A stretch of 64,000 nucleotides of DNA from Tupaia tana (taxonomy: Eukaryota > Chordata > Mammalia > Scandentia > Tupaiidae): contig JAKSZU010000008.1 in the NCBI GenBank assembly GCA_026018925.1, positions 63,077,027 through 63,141,026 on the forward strand, read 5' to 3'. Position 1 is the first letter of the stretch, and each line of letters starts with the position of its first letter. The position numbers and the translations under genes are program-made. Under the pieces are notes generated by a model. The model saw nothing but the letters and a program-made list of their open reading frames with translations. It searched no databases and had not been told where the DNA came from. Below, piece after piece: positions 1 to 10,657 of this stretch.

Positions 1-90
1 ATGAGTTTCAAGCCACCAGTTCTGAGACATAAACCACAACCAGCCACGTGGGAGTTCAGCACCCCAACCACTATGCCATCTGCTGGTCCC
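1..90 (-). mobile_element. tSINE-L, head end, cut by window edge
   Basis: Reads on the minus strand: the tRNA-like head ends at CTGCTGGTCCC (81-90), with the degraded B-box area and the GTGGGAGT anticodon-arm block just before it. The middle and tail lie outside the window. CpGs are mostly lost, so this is an older copy. Confidence 0.85.
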
Positions 91-318
91 TCCACCATTA
101 CTTTTAATGAACACTAAGTGCCATGATTCTATATGATCACATTGACTATACTGATAATTTCCAAACTTGCTAATAATAGGAATCTCAATATCTCCAGGTG
201 CAGATAATTTTACCACTGAACAATCTTACTGTTGGAAGCTTTTGATTAAAAGTTCAAAGCCCAATTACAAATAGAATTTAAGATCAATCTTTCAAAACGT
301 ACTTTGAAAGATGCAGGA
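91..318. other. AT-rich spacer
   Basis: No repeat family, gene or RNA recognised. Non-coding in all frames. Confidence 0.5.
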
Positions 319-395
319 AATAGGCAGTTGGCATAAAGGTTAAGGCACCCTATAGCAAAAATCACTCCCAAAAATAAAAAAAAAGAAAGAAAGAT
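319..395 (+). mobile_element. Minimal tSINE: head joined to tail
   Basis: A short element in which AGGCAGTTGGCATAAAGGTTAA (the 5' part of the tRNA-like head) runs straight into CACCCTATAGCAAAAATC (the 3' end of tSINE-L) and an A-rich tail. The B box, middle and CT-rich parts are absent. It is either an internal deletion after insertion or a copy of a deleted RNA; no clear TSD was found to decide. Confidence 0.65.
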
Positions 396-419
396 GAGGG
401 AAAAAATATAATTGTATTA

Positions 420-680
420 GGCCAGCTTTGTGGTGCAGCAATGAGGTACTGCTCAAGACAAGACAGATCCCACATGCCAGCTATAGCTCAAATCCCCAGT
501 GAGACAGCCTGAAATGTGCCTGGTACATCTTCAAATGCCCAGGATGTAACAGGCTGGAGGAACAGAAGAAGAGGATCATGGTTTGACCAGATCCTGTGAA
601 AGATGCTTATCTCTTCCTCTCTCTGTCTCTCTTTCTCTCTCTCATGTGTGCCCATACTTGATCATGAATTTTAAAAAAGT
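420..680 (+). mobile_element. tSINE-2 copy
   Basis: Starts GGCCAGCTTTGTGGTGCAGC, a tRNA-like A-box region, has a B-box-like CTCAAATCCCC, then a body sharing GATCCTGTGAAAGATGC-type sequence with the copy near 12.1 kb, and ends in a CTCTCTGTCTC stretch and CTCATG before an A-rich tail. It differs from tSINE-L in the body and 3' end. Confidence 0.65.
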
Positions 681-1379
681 ATATATAACCGTATTTGAGA
701 ATAAAGGAAATTGCACGTTCTTTCCTGAGGCATAGCTCATTTACTTGGGTTTTCTATCCACTATCTCTTTTGAAGTCATTTTAAAATTAACCCATTATAA
801 TGATAGAGCATTAATCTAAGATAATATGATAGGGGCTCAGTGGACTTATTTTCTAGAAAATAATCAATATTGAAAACACATATATTCATATACCCTGAAA
901 TCAAGAACACTAAAAAGTCACTATTGCAACAAATATCTCAAGATTAAAGCACTTATCTGTTTTTATGGTTGTCAAGGAAACCTTTCTCTCATTTGCTAAT
1001 GAAGTACAGTGCATGAAAGATAAACAAGATAAACAGCAAAGTATAAAGTAAAATCCAACAAAATGTGGTCTTAAAAAGTAATGCATAAAAAATGTAAAGA
1101 ATTTAAGTTTTAACTTTCAACTCATACAAAGTATTGCAAATAGCAGAATAAGAACTGATTTTTGGAGTGGGAATTATAACTCTCATGACATGCTCCTCTA
1201 AGTAAATTTATAAATCCAATAGAATTTTAAAATCTAAAATAATTAAATATGTAACCACAAAAATTTACATTCAAAGAGAATATAAGTAAAATTTTATGTA
1301 ATTTTTAGCTATTTTAAACTATAATATTACAGAGATATACAACTGGAATATCAAGATAATATTAATGACAGGTTGTATC
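681..1379. other. AT-rich spacer
   Basis: About 700 bp of AT-rich sequence with no recognised repeat or gene. Stop codons are dense in all frames. Confidence 0.5.
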
Positions 1380-1639
1380 TTTTTTTTTTTTTTTTTTTGG
1401 TTTTTGCTAAAGAGCACATGCACTCACCAGAGGAACAGAAAGAGACAATGAGAGAGAAAGTAAGAAATCACTTCTCAGAGATGACCATGCTGCAATCCCT
1501 TCTCCTCCAATCTCCTCCTGAGATTTTGGGCAAGCATGTACATGTGCCAGGCATGAGTTTCAAGTACCCAGGTCCAGGATTCAAACATGGTTGACCATGT
1601 GGGAGTCCAGTGCCCTAATCACCATACAACCTGCTAGCC
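1380..1639 (-). mobile_element. tSINE-L, full length, diverged
   Basis: Poly(T) at 1380-1398 is the poly(A) tail read in reverse. The CT-rich part, middle (AATCCCTTCTCCTCC) and head (GTGGGAGTCCAG, CTGCTAGCC) follow in order. Most CpGs have become TG or CA, so it is old within the family. A short open frame over it is an artefact. Confidence 0.88.
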
Positions 1640-2713
1640 AAAGATAAATGTATTTTTAATAGATAATTTGTATAGTCAAACTATTAGAGAAATTTGGGAG
1701 GATACAGTTATTTAAACTGGTAAAAGAATTATTCTCCAAAGGTATAAGAGTAAGTAAAATACTATAAGATAAATCCATAAATGCTCAGATAGGGAAAAAA
1801 TAAATGTACACAATTATATGGAAGATACCTTGGACTGAAGTTAATCTAGGCTTGAAGCTCTGTGAGTTTGTATAGGAACCACATCTCTCTTATTCCTTCT
1901 TACACCTCTAAGTAATGGAGGGTCTGAAAAATCATAGATTCTTAATAATTATAAATTATAAATATATCTATCTGAGCTCAACCATTGAAAAATTGTTATT
2001 GGATAACCTGCTTCACATCTGGCTTCCAGTTTCTATCTAGAAATTATTGATGTTGGACTAAATGACCACATCTGGGTTTACAAATCTGTCATTTTTATTC
2101 ATCTAAGATTATCACCACAAGCCACACAGTTACTTACGCCAAAAGCCCCTATACCTAAACCTTCTCATCCAATCTGAAACACAGACAGGGAGATCATACT
2201 ACTTCAATATCACTATAGTTCATTCACATTTCTTCAGTACCACTGTTGCCATACTAATCTAAATTTTACATTCTCATTTCCAAATACTAAAAAGCCCTGT
2301 AGCCTTTCACCATTCCATTTTTTTATAGGTAACCAGTGATTTGTTAAAATTAAAAATTAAGTCATGTATCACTCATATTTAAACCCCTTCCTTGGCTTCT
2401 CATTGACCTTACTTCAGTGATCTGAGACCCAGACTTTCTCTAAGAAACCCACCATAATCTGGTATGTTCTGTAGCTATCTATAGTGCAATATTCCACTCA
2501 GGAAAAGTATAAATAAAATTCTTAAAGAAAGAATTCTATTTCTGCCTAAATTATATATGGGACGTCCAGTAGTTGTAGTTTATAAAGAACCTAATGTTGC
2601 TTTATGATTAGACTACAAGGTGAGACTGGGAAAGATACTCTTTTTAGATTCTCTGAGTCACCTAGATTTCATTATAACCCTGACCATCTTATCCAACTTT
2701 TGCTTGTTTCCTT
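1640..2713. other. Spacer without recognised element
   Basis: AT-rich non-coding sequence. No gene, RNA or confident repeat. It could hold old repeats too decayed to recognise by eye. Confidence 0.45.
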
Positions 2714-3088
2714 CTACATTAGTCAACTGGGGCTGTTATAATGACATACAACAGACTAGGTGGCTTAAGCAACAGAAATGTAGTCACTCAGTTACTCTGT
2801 CAGAAATCAGAGTAAGATGTGGGCAGGACTTGTTTCTTCTGTGATTTCTCTCTCCTTACATGTAAATGATCGGCATACTTGTATCTTCAGATTGTCTTTT
2901 CTCAATACCTACCTGTGGTTATGTTTTCCTTACAAGGACACTAGTCATTGGACTAAGGCCTGCCATATTGACTTCATTTTAATTTAATTATCATTTTAAA
3001 GACCCTATCTCCAAATATGGTCACTAAGGGTTAGGTCCTCAACTTAGGAATTTGAGGGGAATGCCCAATTTTGGCTTATGTCATGATA
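2714..3088 (+). mobile_element. MLT1-type LTR (ERVL-MaLR)
   Basis: Follows the known MLT1 consensus: TACATTAGTCAACTGGGGCTGTTATAAT at the start, ACTAGGTGGCTTAAGCAACAG, a CT-rich middle, TTACAAGGACACTAGTCATTGGA, AAAGACCCTATCTCCAAATA and GGTTAGGTCCTCAACTTAGG near the end. It is a solo LTR of an ancient non-autonomous retrovirus-like family shared across placentals. No internal sequence follows. Confidence 0.85.
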
Positions 3089-3629
3089 CCTTTCTCCCTA
3101 AAAGGGAAATATTTGCTCTTGTCTATTAGCACCTAATGGATAATAAACATGTGAAAAATTTGATCTATGCTAATAATTCCTTAAATTTAAAATACCAATT
3201 ATATTATGTCGACTCACTATAGTATTGAAGTCCTAGACAAGTGGCAGAATTCTAGTGTGTCATCTGGTTTAACTCAACAGGCTCATACCTATTTATAGCT
3301 CCTCCAAGAGGGTGTTACATCTCACCCTTGCACAGCTTTGACATTGTCTGTGGTAGTGTTTTAATCTTCTCTTTCTCTTTGCATTATGGATGATATCTAA
3401 CACAATTTCTACTATCACCAAAACTGAAAAGAGCAACTTTCATTATTCAGGCTTTAGTAAGCAAGATATGAGGATAGTCAAAACATCTTTAAGTTGATTT
3501 TTAAGTAGCCCTTCCTTTTTTGCCTAAGAGAAGAATCTTTTAAAAGAAAAATAATAACTTATTTGCAAAACTTTGAGAAATCATTTCAGCAACTGCCCTA
3601 TAACACAATACACAATGCAAACAGACGTT
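3089..3629. other. Spacer
   Basis: AT-rich non-coding sequence; nothing recognised. Confidence 0.45.
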
Positions 3630-3748
3630 AGAAACTGTGCAAAAATGGAATTAAAATATGATTTTATTTGGTACAAAAAATATTTGAAATCCATGCATAG
3701 GTTTTTTTCATAAAATGGATTTTTTGGGGGCTTTTTGAAGACTACTTA
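3630..3748. mobile_element. Mariner-like short element, decayed copy
   Basis: Shares the internal block ATTTTATTTGGTACAAAAAATATTTGAAATCCATGCAT and the right terminal repeat CTTTTTGAAGACTAC with the copies near 10.3 and 18.1 kb. The left inverted repeat is eroded, so the start is approximate. Ends next to a TA, as expected of Tc1/mariner elements. Confidence 0.55.
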
Positions 3749-4854
3749 TAAATTATTATTTTTAACCTGCAGAGAAATAATTGAGTAAAACTTGTTTGCC
3801 TCTAACATTCTCTTACATGTTAGGTTTTACAAAGGCTTAAAATGCTCTCTTTCTTCAACAGATCTTTAAATTTATTTTTATAGTTGAAATATTTCTAAGT
3901 ACCTCTGCCAGTGGTATTCCAGCCCCTAACCCAAAGAGCTTACTCTATGTTGGACAGATGATATATACACACATGAAGTTTTAAATCATGATACAAGGTA
4001 GCTCAAGGCAGAATTGTGATGAGTTAAAATTTATTTCTATGTCTGTAAGTTCTCTTTCCTTTTCCTACCCTTGCCCCAACAATAATGACAAAATATACTG
4101 TCTGCTACTCTTATTTCCTTTTCTTTCTTAGTTAAATTTATTTTCAATCAATATATCAGAAAATTTCATCTTAATTAGATTTTTATAAGTGACAATAAGG
4201 GAGAATAGGATTATCGTTTAGCATGGGGAGTGGCATTTCATATTGAGAAAGAGCTAGAAATAGTAATGAGTATACAGATAGCTATGGATGGTAAAAAAAT
4301 CCATCATAAATAGAAGAATATCTATTCAATAACAAACACAATAGAATTAAGTTTTAAAAGTTAAAGAAAGACATTTAGAAAATACAGCACAGTATATAAT
4401 TAGCAGTTAAATGGTTGATGTGACTCTAAGAGTTATAGTAATTTAGACAAGAAAAATAAAGATGAAGATAAAATCTATATAATCAACTCTTGTAATTGTT
4501 CAAGAAAGTCAAGTAAAACAGAATTCTTAAAAAGTAATTGCATAGGTTCATAAGTTGATTGTGATTGGGAATCACTTTAATATTCATGAACTTCAAAGAA
4601 TATCATTCAGCCTAGGTGTTGGAGATAGATTTGGTGAGTATACCTCTGGAAATATACATGCTAAAATAGACCAATTTATTTTAAATGCCATTCGAATGTT
4701 GCACTGCTTGTTTTGTTGTTTTTCTCACTAAATAGAGAAAATTTGTTCAAAACTAATATTCCTACTCTACAGATTCTTTCTAGAATATAGCTCTGACATT
4801 CATTCCATGAAGAGATTATCTCTGATATTTATCCCTTGGTTATGAATTGTGTTA
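3749..4854. other. AT-rich spacer
   Basis: About 1.1 kb with no gene or confidently recognised repeat. Confidence 0.45.
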
Positions 4855-5216
4855 CAGCTACCAGCAGACGGCTACAGTTAGGTACAAAAGGCAATACAGT
4901 TTCTGCTTGGTTCTCTTGGGATGCTTGCTCTGCAATCTAGCCACTATGTGTCCAAGCAGTCCATAGAGTTGCCCTCAGTCTTCAGGTTCTAGCCAAGAGC
5001 CAACTCCAATTTGTCAGTTATATGAGTGAGTACTACTGGGTTTGCATTCTCCAGACCCAACTGAGCCACTTCAGCTGACCTTATAAGCGACAGAACTCAC
5101 TCTTCCTCATGGAGCTTTACCCAAATTGCAAATTTATGAGTAAAACAAATGATGGATGTTACTTTGAGCCTCTAAGTTTTGGGGTCCATTATTATGCAGT
5201 GATAGGTAATTGAATC
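4855..5216 (+). mobile_element. MLT1 (MLT1J-like) LTR
   Basis: Landmarks in order: AAGAGCCAACTCCAATTTG, CAGTTATATGAGTGAG, a TCTCCAGACCCAACTGAGCC block, then the characteristic end GAGCCTCTAAGTTTTGGGGT, ATTATGCAGTGATAGGTAA. This matches the 3' part of old MaLR LTRs. The left boundary is uncertain. Confidence 0.72.
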
Positions 5217-5326
5217 ACTAAGTATCATAGTAAGATTTGAAAATGAAACATTAAATTCTTATTTCCTAGGGAAAAGGAAAATGCATAGACTTCAAGTCAT
5301 CCAATACTATTAAAAACAAACTTTAA
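5217..5326. other. Short spacer
   Basis: AT-rich sequence between an LTR and a SINE; no feature. Confidence 0.4.
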
Positions 5327-5567
5327 GGGGCCAGCAAATGGTGCAATGGTTACATTGCTGGATTCCCACCTTGCTAATGATGATTCAAATCCCAGATCTG
5401 GTGACTTGAAGTTCACGCCAAGCATGTGTACATGCATACTCAAGATCCTGAGAGGAGAATGGAGAAGGGATTGTGGCAAGGCAATCCACCCTGGGGGAGT
5501 CATAGCTCACTTACTTTCCCGCTCCGACAATCACACATACGCTAAGGCAAAAACCTCTGTAAAAATT
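5327..5567 (+). mobile_element. tSINE-L, full length, diverged
   Basis: Head GGGGCCAGCAAATGGTGCAATGG, B box ATTCAAATCCC, middle CAAGATCCTGAGAGGAG and GGAGAAGGGATTGTGG. The CT-rich part is eroded and the terminal GCAAAAACCTCTG lacks a long poly(A). Overlapping short open frames on both strands are incidental. Confidence 0.87.
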
Positions 5568-5995
5568 CCTTTTAATTCAGTATTAAAAACATTTGAAAAA
5601 AGAATGATTACCTAATTAATCATTTAATGAGTAAGAACCTTGTTTTACTCATTAAAAAAAAAAAAACTCATTTCTTATAAGAAAAATACCTCAAATAACT
5701 ATCTTTGCACTCGCTGTTAAAATTGGCTCTGGAAATATAACCTTGAATTAGCAAAGAATACAGTGTCTATTGCAGACACATACAAGTTATCTTCATACTA
5801 AAAATCAGAACATTTCATATCATAATTTTACTTTCATCAGAATTGTATTCTGAGGTAAAGTCTTATTAAATTTAGTTAAAGAGAGGGAAAATGCGCAACA
5901 AAAGCAAACACTACTTTTGTTCCTACTTTAGTATTGAAATTAATATGCATAAAACCAAAAATGATGTAAGTTTGTAACTCTGAAGAGCTAAAATA
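5568..5995. other. AT-rich spacer
   Basis: Includes a short A run near 5655. No gene or repeat recognised. Confidence 0.45.
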
Positions 5996-6277
5996 GAGGC
6001 TAGCAGCTGGTGGTTAAGGTGCTGGATTCCCATTTGGCAGGCCTCAGTTCACATCCCAGATCTGATAGCTTGAAAAATCACATCAGGCATGCATGCGTGC
6101 ATGCCCAAAATACCAAGAGGAGAATGGAGGAAAAGGAACTGTGGCTTGGCCATTCCCCCTGGCGGGGCTGATTTCTCACTTTTTCTCTCTCTGTCTCTGT
6201 CTATCTCTGGCAAGCCCAAACACTCTCTGCCGAGTACACACATCCTATAGCAAAAATCTCTCTTAAAAAAAAAAAAA
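5996..6277 (+). mobile_element. tSINE-L, full length
   Basis: Head CTAGCAGCTGGTGGTTAAGG, then GCTGGATTCCCA, a decayed B box, middle GAGGAGAATGGAGG, GCGGGGCTGATTTCTCAC, CT-rich part, CATCCTATAGCAAAAATCTC and poly(A). The D-arm reads GGTTAAGG, as in the older copies, rather than the TAATGGCTATG of the young ones. Confidence 0.88.
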
Positions 6278-6466
6278 GATAGACACTAGAACTCTTTGAA
6301 TATAATTTATTGTTTATTTTTCCCTTGACATAATTCAATACTGCACCTAATTATAAAAACAAAGATTTTAAAAATCTGAGAACTGAAATTAAATAAGCTG
6401 TGTAGCCATTCAGTAGCATAACCAGAGGGATAAACTATTCCAACTGACTTGGAAAATTCACACATT

Positions 6467-6706
6467 TGGGGCTGCAAGTTGATGTAGTGGTAAAATGCAA
6501 TGTTCTGTGAGGCAATCCCACATAGGAAAGTTCCCAGCTGAAGCCTAGAGACCTCCTTGAACACACTGCCCATTATCCTGATTAAAGCATCAAGGCCTTG
6601 TTGGGAATGCTGTCTCTTTCTCTCTCACCCTCTCTCTCTCTGTCTCTTTCTCTCTCTTTCTCTGTGTTTCTCACTCATGAAAGAAATCAATAAATGATGA
6701 AAATTT
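6467..6706 (+). mobile_element. tSINE-2 copy with TSD
   Basis: Begins GGGGCTGCAAGTTGATGTAG and contains TTCTGTGAGGCAATCCCACAT, a block also found at 56.98 kb. It has a long TCTCTC region (6610-6670) and ends CTCATGAAAGAAATCAATAAA. A direct repeat AAAATTCACAC lies at 6454-6464 and again just after the tail, showing target-primed insertion. Confidence 0.78.
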
Positions 6707-7738
6707 AAAAATTCACACTTGGCTTATATCCCTATCAGGATATAAACTAAAAAAAAAAAAAAAGAGAGATAAAAGATAAACTTTTAGTAATGTTCCTTAT
6801 TGTTTTAATGTCATTTTATTCTGAGACTTTTTTGTGTATATTTGGGGGAAAATCAAGTGAATAATTATATTGGAAACTGAAGTTCTGACATAGGAGAATG
6901 GAGATAAATGAGATTGTTAGTAAGATTGATGAGACTGAAGAAATACCTTCTGGTCCTAAGTTTGAATTAGGAAGTTTCAATATAAACTCAAGATAATTTA
7001 TTTTATTCCTCAATAATTTTTATCTTTTATTTTTGTATTTTAACAACTTTGTTAAGGTATAATTGATGTGCAAAGAACTGCATATGTAATGTGTAAAATT
7101 TGATGTTGTACATATGTAGGTAGAAAGCCATGATACCATAATCACAACCAAGAGAACCAGCATTTCTAATACCTCTCATAGTTTCCATGTTTCCTTTTCC
7201 TTTTGTTTTTGTTCTTTTGCTTTACTTCATTCTGTTTTATTTGCTTTTTTTTTAAGGTAAGAACACTTACTATGAGATCTACTTTATTGGTATGCAGTTT
7301 CTGTCACATGAGATGAACAAGTTCTAGCTTTGTTTTTAATAAAAATAATAACATTTTTGTTTGTTTTGTTTTACTTGTTGTACAATGTAGTGCCTTAGTC
7401 AAAAATACAGTATTGTGCACTTCACAAGATGATTCTCTTTTAATGATACAAGCTTATTCTAAAGGTCTATTTACCAAAAAGACTTAGAAGACAGTACCAA
7501 TAGGGGCAATGATGTCCCAGCAACAAATTACAGGCTTCAAATGACTATTTCTGATGAAAAGAAAAACAAAACAAAACAAATTACATTAGTAATATTTTTT
7601 CATATTAGATATTAATAAAGCTGTCAAATGCTACCAGGATCTTGCCAAAAGGGCACAGAAGCAAACGTGAAGAGATTCCCACTAGTCATATAAGGGGTAA
7701 TTTGAACATCAATAAGGCAAATGATATATTCATTAAAA
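6707..7738. other. AT-rich spacer
   Basis: Holds an A-rich run near 6750 and general AT-rich sequence. No gene or confident repeat. CAACTTTGTTAAGGTATAATTGATGTG at 7046-7072 is L1-3'-UTR-like, but too short to call. Confidence 0.4.
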
Positions 7739-7750
7739 ACATCGAATATG

Positions 7751-8016
7751 GGGACCAGCAGTTAGCATAATGGCTATATTGCTGGACTCCCATGTAGTCG
7801 ACCGCGGTTCGAGTCCCGGACCCGGTGGCTTAAACTCGCGCCGGGCGCGTGTGCGTGCGTGCCCAAGATCCCGAGAGGAGAACGGAGGAGAAGGGATTGC
7901 GGCATGGCCATCCTCTCTGGCGGGCAATTTCTCGCTTTCTATCTCTCTGTATCTCTCTGTCTGTCTGGCGAGCACACGCACCCTATAGCAAAAAAAAACT
8001 CTCAAAAAAAAAAAAC
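7751..8016 (+). mobile_element. tSINE-L, young, intact, TSD
   Basis: All modules are present: GGGACCAGCAGTTAGC head, perfect B box GGTTCGAGTCCC, CpG-rich CGCGCCGGGCGCGTG, GATCCCGAGAGGAG, and a CT-rich part ending CGAGCACACGCACCCTATAGC before the A tail. The 12-bp duplication ACATCGAATATG flanks it (7739-7750 and 8017-8028). High CpG retention indicates a recent insertion. Both promoter boxes are readable, but I cannot tell whether it is transcribed. Confidence 0.95.
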
Positions 8017-8028
8017 ACATCGAATATG

Positions 8029-9033
8029 TTTTGATCTATGGATTCTTAATAACACATACACTCATATACACACACTCATATTTGTCACCATTAGAGGAGG
8101 TTAACATACCAAATGTCTCTGGTGCCCCACCTCACATTCTTCTACCATACCCATAACTGGAGCCACTGGTGCACTGGACGAAGTCTCCAGGTGGACTTTT
8201 GTGTCATGTTTGTTAACAGAACTTCCTCAAGCTTACAGTGTGTCTCTGTTTTCTTTCCCTTGATCACACCCAGCTCAGGAAAAAAACCTCTAATGTTGTT
8301 GGGGACCCTTCTCCAGCAGGGAATGATGGTCCATGCCAAAGTCCTGAGTGCTCCTGCCTTCCATTCTGACACATCGCTGTGAGAGGTGATCTGAATTCTT
8401 CATCTGTCCCCTGCCAGTGGCCTTGAGAGTGTGGCATTTTGCCTGTCTGTTGCCTTTCCTCTTTCTCTCCCTTCTTACTTCTTCACCACTCACTCCTGTT
8501 CTAAGGGAAGAACTCCAAAATGAACAATTTACACACAAGACTGACCCAGGCTCTGCTTTCAGATGAAGGAAATTCTGTTTGGCACCCTCACTTATTATTT
8601 TGAAAACTGGTAAGTAAAAGAAGAAATGAAGTATTTGCTCTGCCTTCATGAATATAATCTCTATCCATAAAGTAATAAAATAGGTAATGAAACTTTCTCT
8701 GTATAGAATTATTCCATCTAATAAAGGAAGGGATGATAGAACTTGAATACTGCCAATTTGTAAGCTCTAATGATTAATCAATTTGGGAATGACTGATGGC
8801 ATATGAAAAGGAAAAACATGTTATAATAATATCTAATGGAAGTACTCACCACCATAGTAAAAAGATCTTGCCTCACAAACAATGTTCAATCTGATCAGGT
8901 CTCTGGAGCTAATTATCAATTTACAGTAAATATTGATTCAAGAGACAGAGAAGTATATTAAGTGACACTGTGCTACCACAGAAGTACAATCAACAAAACT
9001 CAAACTATAGGAAACTCTATAGAACTAATGACC
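8029..9033. other. Spacer, possibly an old LTR-like repeat at 8110-8580
   Basis: 8110-8580 is richer in GC and ends with ACACAAGACTGACCCAGGCTCTGC, which resembles the ends of some old MaLR/ERVL LTRs, but I cannot place it with confidence. The open frames here (up to 119 codons) lack any recognisable domain. 8600-9033 is AT-rich with nothing recognised. Confidence 0.3.
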
Positions 9034-9166
9034 TTTTTTCTTTTCTTTTCTTTTTTGTCTTTTCTTTCCTTTTCTTTTCTTTTCGTTTCTCTTTTCTTTT
9101 CTTTCTTTTCTTTCTTTTCTTTTCTTTTCCTTTCTTTTCTTTTTTCTTTTCTTTTCTTTTCCTTTC

Positions 9167-9204
<38 letters not shown>

Positions 9205-9225
9205 CTTTTCTTCTTTTCTTTTTTA
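9034..9225. repeat. (CTTTT)n pyrimidine tract
   Basis: About 190 bp of interrupted CTTTT and CTTTCTTTT units derived from the SINE tail. Open frames through it give low-complexity Phe/Ser or Lys-rich peptides and are not genes. Confidence 0.95.
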
Positions 9226-9465
9226 AGAGAGAGATTTTTTGCTATAGGACTCATTTGCTCACCAAAAAGACAAAGAAACAGAACGTGAGAAATCACCACC
9301 CAGGGGGATGGCCATGCCACAATCCCTTCTTCATTCTCCTCTCAGGATGTTGAGCACACATGCACATGCGCCTGGCATGAGTTTAAGCTGCCAGGCCCAG
9401 GACTCAAATGGTGGTTGACTACATGGGAGTCCAGTGATGTAACCATTCCACCATCTGCTGGTCCC
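9034..9465 (-). mobile_element. tSINE-L with expanded (CTTTT)n tail
   Basis: The body (9225-9465) reads in reverse from GAGAGATTTTTTGCTATAGG to CTGCTGGTCCC. The poly(A) tail has become a TTTTC/TTTCTTTTC pyrimidine tract of about 190 bp. The duplication ACTAATGAC at 9024-9032 and just after 9465 brackets body and tract together, so the tract belongs to the insertion. Confidence 0.9.
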
Positions 9466-9509
9466 ACTAATGACTTATTTTAATAAATGAAAAGTCATAA
9501 AAAAATTAT

Positions 9510-9772
9510 GGGAAACAGCCAGATGGTGTTGTGGTTAATGTGCTGGATCCCACATGACCGCCTCTGTGGTTCTAGTTCTGAACCTCGCATCCTAAAAAAC
9601 ACCCTGGATATATGTGTGTGTGCATGTCCAAAATCCCAAGAGGAATATGGAGGAAAAGGGATGGCAGCATAGACATCCCTTTTAGAGAAGGAGGATTTTT
9701 CAATTTCCCTTTCTCTGGTGAGTGTATGCATCCTATAGCACAACAATAGAAAAATTAAAATAAAAAATAAAA
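9510..9772 (+). mobile_element. tSINE-L, diverged
   Basis: Head GGAAACAGCCAGATGGTG, GTGCTGGATCCCACATG, decayed B box, middle AAATCCCAAGAGGA and GGAGGAAAAGGGATGG, end CATCCTATAGCACAAC, A-rich tail. It abuts another SINE on its right. Confidence 0.85.
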
Positions 9773-9774
9773 TT

Positions 9775-9948
9775 GGGGACAGCCCAGATTGCAGTGGTTA
9801 AGGGAGCCAGATCCCATATGGCCAACCATAGTTTGAAAGGATGGGAAAATGAAGGAGAAAGGATTGAGGCACCATCATGCCTAACTGAGGCTGCTTTCTC
9901 ACACTCTCTTTCTGATGAGTACATGCACCCCCCTGGCAATTAAAAATC
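9775..9948 (+). mobile_element. tSINE-L with internal deletion
   Basis: Head GGGGACAGCCCAGATTGCAG, then GTTAAGGGAGCCAGATCCC. It jumps from the B-box region into GGAGAAAGGATTGAGG and on to a shortened CT-rich part and CACCCCCCTGGCAATT. It lies directly against the tail of the previous SINE, as if it had inserted next to that A-rich target. Confidence 0.75.
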
Positions 9949-10290
9949 AAGACTTGCTATATTTTAGAAATATATAATAAAATATCTACAGATGAAATGA
10001 TATGATTTGGATTTGGATCAAAATAATCAGACAAGAGTGTGTCTGAATGGGCAGGGATATAAATAAAATAAAATTAGCTGTGTATTGAGAATTGTTGAAG
10101 TACAATGGCAGTAAATCAGATTTGTTATACTTTTCTCTCTACTTTTTTATGCATTAAGAAATGTTCATAGAAAAACATTAGGACAAAACTGCATGAATAT
10201 GTTTGAAAGTCTATATGTGTGTATATATGTGTGCAGATACATGTGTATGTGTGTGTATATGCATGTGTGTATGTCTGTGAGTATGTAGAC
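9949..10290. other. Spacer with (TG)n/(TA)n-like tract
   Basis: AT-rich; 10208-10285 is an imperfect alternating TG/TA purine-pyrimidine tract. An open frame here encodes Tyr/Thr/His repeats only. Confidence 0.6.
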
Positions 10291-10422
10291 ACAGTGTTCA
10301 AAAAGTTCATTAACTGAATATTATTTAAAAATCTATGAATGGATTTCAAAATTGTTTTGCACTAAAATAAACTCGTTTTTCAAAATTCCCTTTTGTCACA
10401 GATTTTTTGAAGTCTCCTCAGG
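10291..10422. mobile_element. Mariner-like short element (MITE)
   Basis: Left end GTGTTCAAAAAGTTCAT and right end GATTTTTTGAAGTCTCCTC are inverted repeats of each other. The interior ATGGATTTCAAAATTGTTTTGCAC, AAAATAAACTCGTTTTTCAAAATTCC matches the other two copies in type. No transposase, so non-autonomous. The family resembles mariner-derived short elements known in several mammals. Confidence 0.72.
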
Positions 10423-10657
10423 TGAATGTATACTTCTGTATGTATCAACACTTATTTAAAATATATGAAAAAATTTCATGACACAGCAGTGTTAAATTTT
10501 ATATATTACCTTTAGGTTTTAACTGATCAAGTCAACCAATTACTACTAGATAAATAATAACTATACTTATAAATACTATAATTAATGCTTGACTTATATA
10601 ATATCTAACTTTGACGACACACTGTATCTTCTTTCCTAACAAAAACACAGTATTTAT
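10423..10657. other. AT-rich spacer
   Basis: No recognised feature. Confidence 0.45.

Noticed and set aside
7751-7835. Functional tRNA gene
   Set aside because: The head has A- and B-box motifs, but the acceptor and anticodon stems do not pair properly and the body continues into SINE sequence.
8962-9353. Overlapping frames of 106-127 codons rich in Phe/Ser or Lys
   Set aside because: They translate the (CTTTT)n tract and adjoining SINE; no protein is implied.
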